The translations under genes were made by a program, and so were the position numbers. Below are positions 59,489 to 64,000 of a stretch of DNA of 64,000 nucleotides, piece after piece. Location: positions 1,972,485-2,036,484 of the forward strand of contig NC_134027.1 in the NCBI RefSeq assembly GCF_964204645.1. Direction: 5' to 3'. The stretch is from Tubulanus polymorphus. Taxonomy: Eukaryota; Nemertea; Palaeonemertea; Tubulaniformes; Tubulanidae. Within the stretch, counting starts at the first letter, position 1. Each line of letters opens with the position of its first letter. The notes under the pieces are model-generated. The model saw only the letters and a list, made by a program, of their open reading frames with translations. It ran no database searches and was not told the DNA's origin.

Positions 59489-62400
59489 CTAATAAATATG
59501 AGATTTCGATTCGTTCGACTTTTCCTCTTCTATATACTCGTCTATTTGCTGCGAATACGCGTCTGTAGTGGCCCACGATTGTCGTTCTCCGCTACCGAAT
59601 ATCAGATAGGCGATACTACCCAAAACATTCACCCCGGCAGCAATAGCGAATACGATGCGCCATTCCGTTACCGACTGAAAATAATCATACATTCATTAAA
59701 CGCTATGCCATATTTCCAATTTAGACATAACGATATGCACATTATGTTCGCGTCACCTTATTGACGACGATATATCCAGCTAAAGTTGGACTGATTATAC
59801 CGGAAACAACGGTCAAACAGTTGGACACACCCATAATCATACTGGCGTACTGTAAGATAAATCGGCGGATTATCAGTGATGATATTGAAGACAGGTGATA
59901 AATGAATGGGTTTATTAGGCTAAACTAAACACTCTGAGTGGTTGTTATATTATTTACTGTTGTGGCTCTTCTTGTGTTCGTGTTACCGAGAATTACCAGA
60001 TACTCATTTTCGTACATCATTAAACATTTATAGTCGACAGTGACATCTAAGGAAATAGTAAGATGAACGTTACGTGATGAATTTCTACCTGAGGAGCTAT
60101 ATCCAGCGCGTTGACCGGGAAAGTCGGGTAAGACATGCCCAGAAATGCGAACGACACGTTCAGAAGTATCATGGCCGTTGCGTAACTTTGAGCGTACGTT
60201 GACCCGATTAAGAAGGTATTCATACCAACACAACCTGTCAAGTAAAGGTAACATTTAAAACCTTATAATACCTGTATCATGATACAAAAAGACTAATTAC
60301 GCGGAACCGGTAGCTTAATTGGTAGACTAATCACGTTACGTATGGAGAACTTGCGTACGCAACCTACAGATGTTGGGCATCAAAGTCCAATACGGATTTT
60401 GAATATGATAGAATTTAATCAATTACATATCGAATTTGTATCATACTTACACAATGTACAAAATAGTTTTCTTGTTTTAGTTCTGGAGAGATATTCTCTT
60501 GAGATCAAAACATCGGCAACTTGACCACTCAGTATTCCCGTAATAAATAACACTATATACGGAAATGCGGATAACCATCCGGTCTGGAATAGAATACAAA
60601 AATCAAATCAGAAATCTTCCGTCAACCTCGATTTATGACAGGACTCGACAGCGAAACTGATTCTTTACCTTTTCGATTCTAAACTGGTACATATCTTCTA
60701 AATACGTGGGTAATGTGGTTAACATGAGATAATAACACCAGTACGTACACAAATCTAGAATAATGATTGCTATAGTTGCTGGACTGGTAAAAATACGGAA
60801 ATATGGCGGCCGATTGTGCTGAAAAAGAGAACAATAAACAATTTTCTAAAACCTCCTCTGAAAGGTTTTTCCTTCAGCCGATCCGTTTTCTTTTTTGGTC
60901 ACAACTTCCAAAGACAATTCGTAATATCATAAACCCCTTTTACGTAGATGGAATATTTTCTTTGAAGTATTCACGAGATGCTACGATTGATAATATATCA
61001 TCTCCATCGTCAGGCATTTACCGATAAAGCGGCGTTATGCGTGACTGAACACCGTGCGTTAAGAGGCAACAAAAAAGTCAGTTTCCCTAATAAACGATGA
61101 TGAAAACAAACATAAACCTTGAATGTATAGCGCACTAGTCAATGGGTCGCGATTATGAATATTTCACTCGATGAGTTGAGATACGACACTTTGACACACG
61201 GTAACTCAATAACACATGTTAGATATCGAAAAAAACGTATCTCATTTTTTTATAGACCACTTCGATGACGCCTACAATTGATTGTCACATCGCTACATTG
61301 TTCGAATAGTTTTCCAAAATATAAACGCCGATTTTTTTTCGTTTTTATTTCAAAGGCGCCCCTACATTAGAATTACCGAATTTGAATTGGAGAACGCCGC
61401 GCGTCTATACTGAAATACGTAAACATTTCCCACTAAGCTGAGATCAGTAAATGATATTTCACAGGTAGAAAACACTGCGACGCTTGACGGTATTTCAACT
61501 TCCGTTTATAGACTTTTAGCATCGCGTACAGCAACGATCTATATCTGAAATTATTAATTTGCAGCGCAAACGACGACCACTTAACTCTGACAATAGCTGT
61601 TCTCGTCGTGTACCTTGACATTAGTTCATTTTTACCCAGTATCTATTACAAACTGTCACGCACAACATACATTTTCCCGATAAAATCGTCTCAATAAAAG
61701 CAAACATAATTAACGAGTTGAGGCAAAATGCCGATAACGCCAAATTGGTCATTCTTCTGTACTGCGCTAATTTACTGGAATTGGAATTTTCAAGATTTGT
61801 TTCGTTAATGGTTCTGTGCGTGCACAGAACATGGGTTTTTATAGTTTTCGTTATTGGCGCTCCAGCTTACTGTATCTGATTTCACTAGGTTGATGTTGTT
61901 TTCTAAATATTCTAACTCAGTTTGTGAGATCCTGGGATGTTGACTAGGTGTTTCAGTCACCAGTAACCACCATAAAAACACCCAAATTATTGCTATCAAA
62001 CCTAGAATAAACAATTAAAAACAATGTCAATGATTTCCATCAAAACAATTGTATTTCTCAAATCATACTTGGTCTTAAGTTACCGTAAGTATAGAAGACT
62101 GATTGCCATCCGAGACGAGCTGTGAGGACACCTGATAATCCTAAACACGCTATTATACCAAATTCTTTACCTAAATAATACAATATAAAAATTTCGAAAA
62201 GTATAAGACTGTTCACTATAAGCATGGACTCTTCGTTTTAGAGTCGATGCTATTATATAATTAATGTCATACATGCACGTTTTAAACTGTTTGAATTTGT
62301 TTTCTATATGTATATATGTACCACGTAAAGTGCACACTCAGACTTCGTGAAATCGCTCAAATATTTATTAATGCCCAATTCCTATGTTATTAGTAAGTTT

Positions 62401-62968
62401 CGCGTGAATAATTATAGCTAAGTGTTATCCATTCTCTGAAATATCGTATGAGCATCCGTACTTTGATATTTTGCCTGAAGCTATATGATGTCGTTCGTGA
62501 CAACCATTGAAATCTTAACAGGATTTCGTATATATACTATTGACGGTATCCTGGAGGTGTAGAAACCTACAGTCGATCTGTCAAGTTCCTATTGTTCCAC
62601 GAAACGTAAGAAAATTCTACAGAGACAACTGAGACACGGGAAGATGTAAATTGAATCACACCGCTGAATTTCCCCGGTTCATTGGCGTGCAAATCAGCCA
62701 GCGAAATATAGACCAATGTGTCTCGATAGAGAGAGACGTATCGCGCAGTTTATAAATAAAAAGTTACCATTAACCCGTTATAAAAATCAGATGTTCTATA
62801 TTAGAAATCTAAGTCCCTTCTGCTGTTGGTATGGTGGCAATGGACATAATAATGAGGCGGATTCGAACCAAAGCACGTACCAGCAATACTTGATGTCATT
62901 AGTTTACTGCGTTCTTGATGTGTCACCCAATGTCTCATTATTCCATAAATAGCAGGAAAACAGACACC
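59489..62968 (-). CDS. SLC17-family (sialin / vesicular glutamate transporter-like) transporter, C-terminal part
   Basis: Major-facilitator organic anion transporter. Eight exons are visible: 62968-62881, 62170-62084, 62001-61871, 60818-60669, 60583-60451, 60234-60089, 59849-59757 and 59674-59489 (338 codons with stop). The N-terminal exons lie right of the window. Family signatures are GVCFPAIYGIMRHWVTHQER followed by SKL, FYTYGLIAIIWVFLWWLLV, TPSQHPRISQTELEYLE and LTTLPTYLEDMYQF. Later ones are FPVNALDIAPQYASMIMGVS and FGSGERQSWA near the C terminus. Six or seven membrane segments are predicted in this part. The tail (IDEYIEEEKSNESKSHIY) is acidic. The family moves sialic acid, phosphate, glutamate or urate; the substrate cannot be told here. 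Confidence 0.92.
60301..60390 (+). repeat. tRNA-like segment (decayed tRNA gene or SINE head)
   Basis: ggtagcttaattggtagact resembles the D-arm/A box of a tRNA. ggcatcaaagtcc about 65 bp later is a poor match to the B box. The segment lies in an intron of the SLC17-like gene. A clean cloverleaf does not form by eye. Confidence 0.25.
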
Positions 62969-64000
62969 CTGAAAATGAATAAGAGAAAATAGATTGATTT
63001 CGTTCCGTTGTAAGAAATATTCGATTTCTCAGGTGCAAAAGTTTGTCGACACCGTGCAACCGGTGAAGTATTCCCGTGTTTCAGAGATATTCGTGATGGT
63101 TAACACCGAGGTTTCTGCATCTCGTGACTCAAAACATTATCGAGTTCATCATGTTGACACCTAAAATTTGCCTTTTAAATTGGAATTTACCCAATGCGCG
63201 CAGACATGTAGAAGGTGTTCAACAATTGGGTGATAATTTAATCTACACGAAAAACATTAGTTGATCATGAAAAGTAGAAAATTCTCTTTCACCTGGTCAC
63301 ATTTCACCGCGAATTACAGCTTTGTTCGATCACAAATTAACATCACTTGCACATTTTTATTCGAGATTTAATTAATCTAATTTAGGAATATAGGTAGATG
63401 ATGAAAGATGAACGAACATATTTTTTTACATACAAATATAACCGTGCAAAAATATCGATAGTCGGATTGACATTAAACAGGTGTAGCCTACTCTCGACTC
63501 CGTTTCAAGTATATTATGATCGATCTTCTTGTGCAGTAATTAATTACGGAAATTTCATGAAGTAAAACCAAATTATTATAGCTACAACTGGTTTTTTGAG
63601 GGTTTTGAGAATAACGTAATAGAAACAAAATCAAATTGTTGAAGATGAATAGGTAAGACTACGAACTGAGCTGTGTGGTAAAATCGTCGTGATGATATGT
63701 GACAGTTCCATTCCGTGTCAAAAATCATCTACAAAGCTTTAAATATTCATCTTTGTTTAATGACCTGTCTAGACTGGTTGTTTTCTAGGAATAAGACACA
63801 CGTATATAGCGTCTATCAACCGCCTAATGACATACCCTCCATCAAATCTGTGGCAAAGTTTTTCTAAATGGTTTGGTAAATATATGACGTCATGCAGCTT
63901 CCTCGCACGTTATCAACTGATAAATTGCGATTATCCTTAAGTGAAACATCAAAGCCATTTAGTTGCAGTGAAATGAAACTTATATAAAAATAATTTGAAA
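62969..64000. other. Right-edge interval, probably intron of the SLC17-like gene
   Basis: No exon matching the N-terminal half of SLC17 proteins, and no other coding exon, is seen. Because the first visible exon at 62968 begins with an acceptor site, this stretch is most likely intron. Confidence 0.5.

Noticed and set aside
60301-60390. Functional tRNA gene
   Set aside because: The A box is fair but the B box is poor and the acceptor stem does not pair; at best a decayed copy.
1-64000. CRISPR array, operon or prokaryotic island
   Set aside because: All genes are intron-containing animal genes; the tandem repeats lack unique spacers.

Overview
The window is nuclear DNA from an intron-rich, AT-rich animal genome. 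Every gene has short exons, GT-AG introns and metazoan protein families: Wnt, transglutaminase, chromokinesin, ataxin-10 and the ciliary protein PIERCE1. The mix of families, the MADF-BESS protein and the many small fold-back elements suggest a marine invertebrate, probably a lophotrochozoan. That placement is inference. Exon models were built by hand from splice sites and reading-frame closure. All ten genes whose start and stop both lie in the window close in frame.

Left part (1-13.2 kb): the 5' half of a glucose-6-phosphate dehydrogenase gene on the minus strand runs off the left edge, with a 47-bp minisatellite in one intron. About 10 kb without a recognised gene follows. It holds a possible small membrane peptide, a ~78-bp tandem repeat, an array of exon/intron-like repeat units broken by a 651-bp Helitron, a 41-bp repeat, and a diverged long-period repeat with a strong hairpin.

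Middle (13.2-43.4 kb): a 763-aa transglutaminase (-) lies head-to-head with a 1115-aa KIF4-type chromokinesin (+) that lacks the usual C-terminal cysteine cluster. Next come two BCO2-like carotenoid oxygenases in divergent orientation (552 aa on -, 523 aa on +), an inverted duplicate pair in which only one copy has a mitochondrial-type leader. A 296-aa MADF-BESS regulator (+) and an 812-aa TBC1D25-like Rab GAP (+) follow.

Right part (45.3-64 kb): PIERCE1 (-) and ataxin-10 (+) share a 395-bp bidirectional promoter region. A complete Wnt7-like ligand (360 aa, +), a one-CUB/LDLa single-pass membrane protein (293 aa, -) and the C-terminal eight exons of an SLC17-type anion transporter (-, running off the right edge) complete the window. 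The genes are unrelated in pathway; there is no operon-like cluster. The oddest features are the repeat arrays, three fold-back (MITE) families, the Helitron and several gene-structure novelties.
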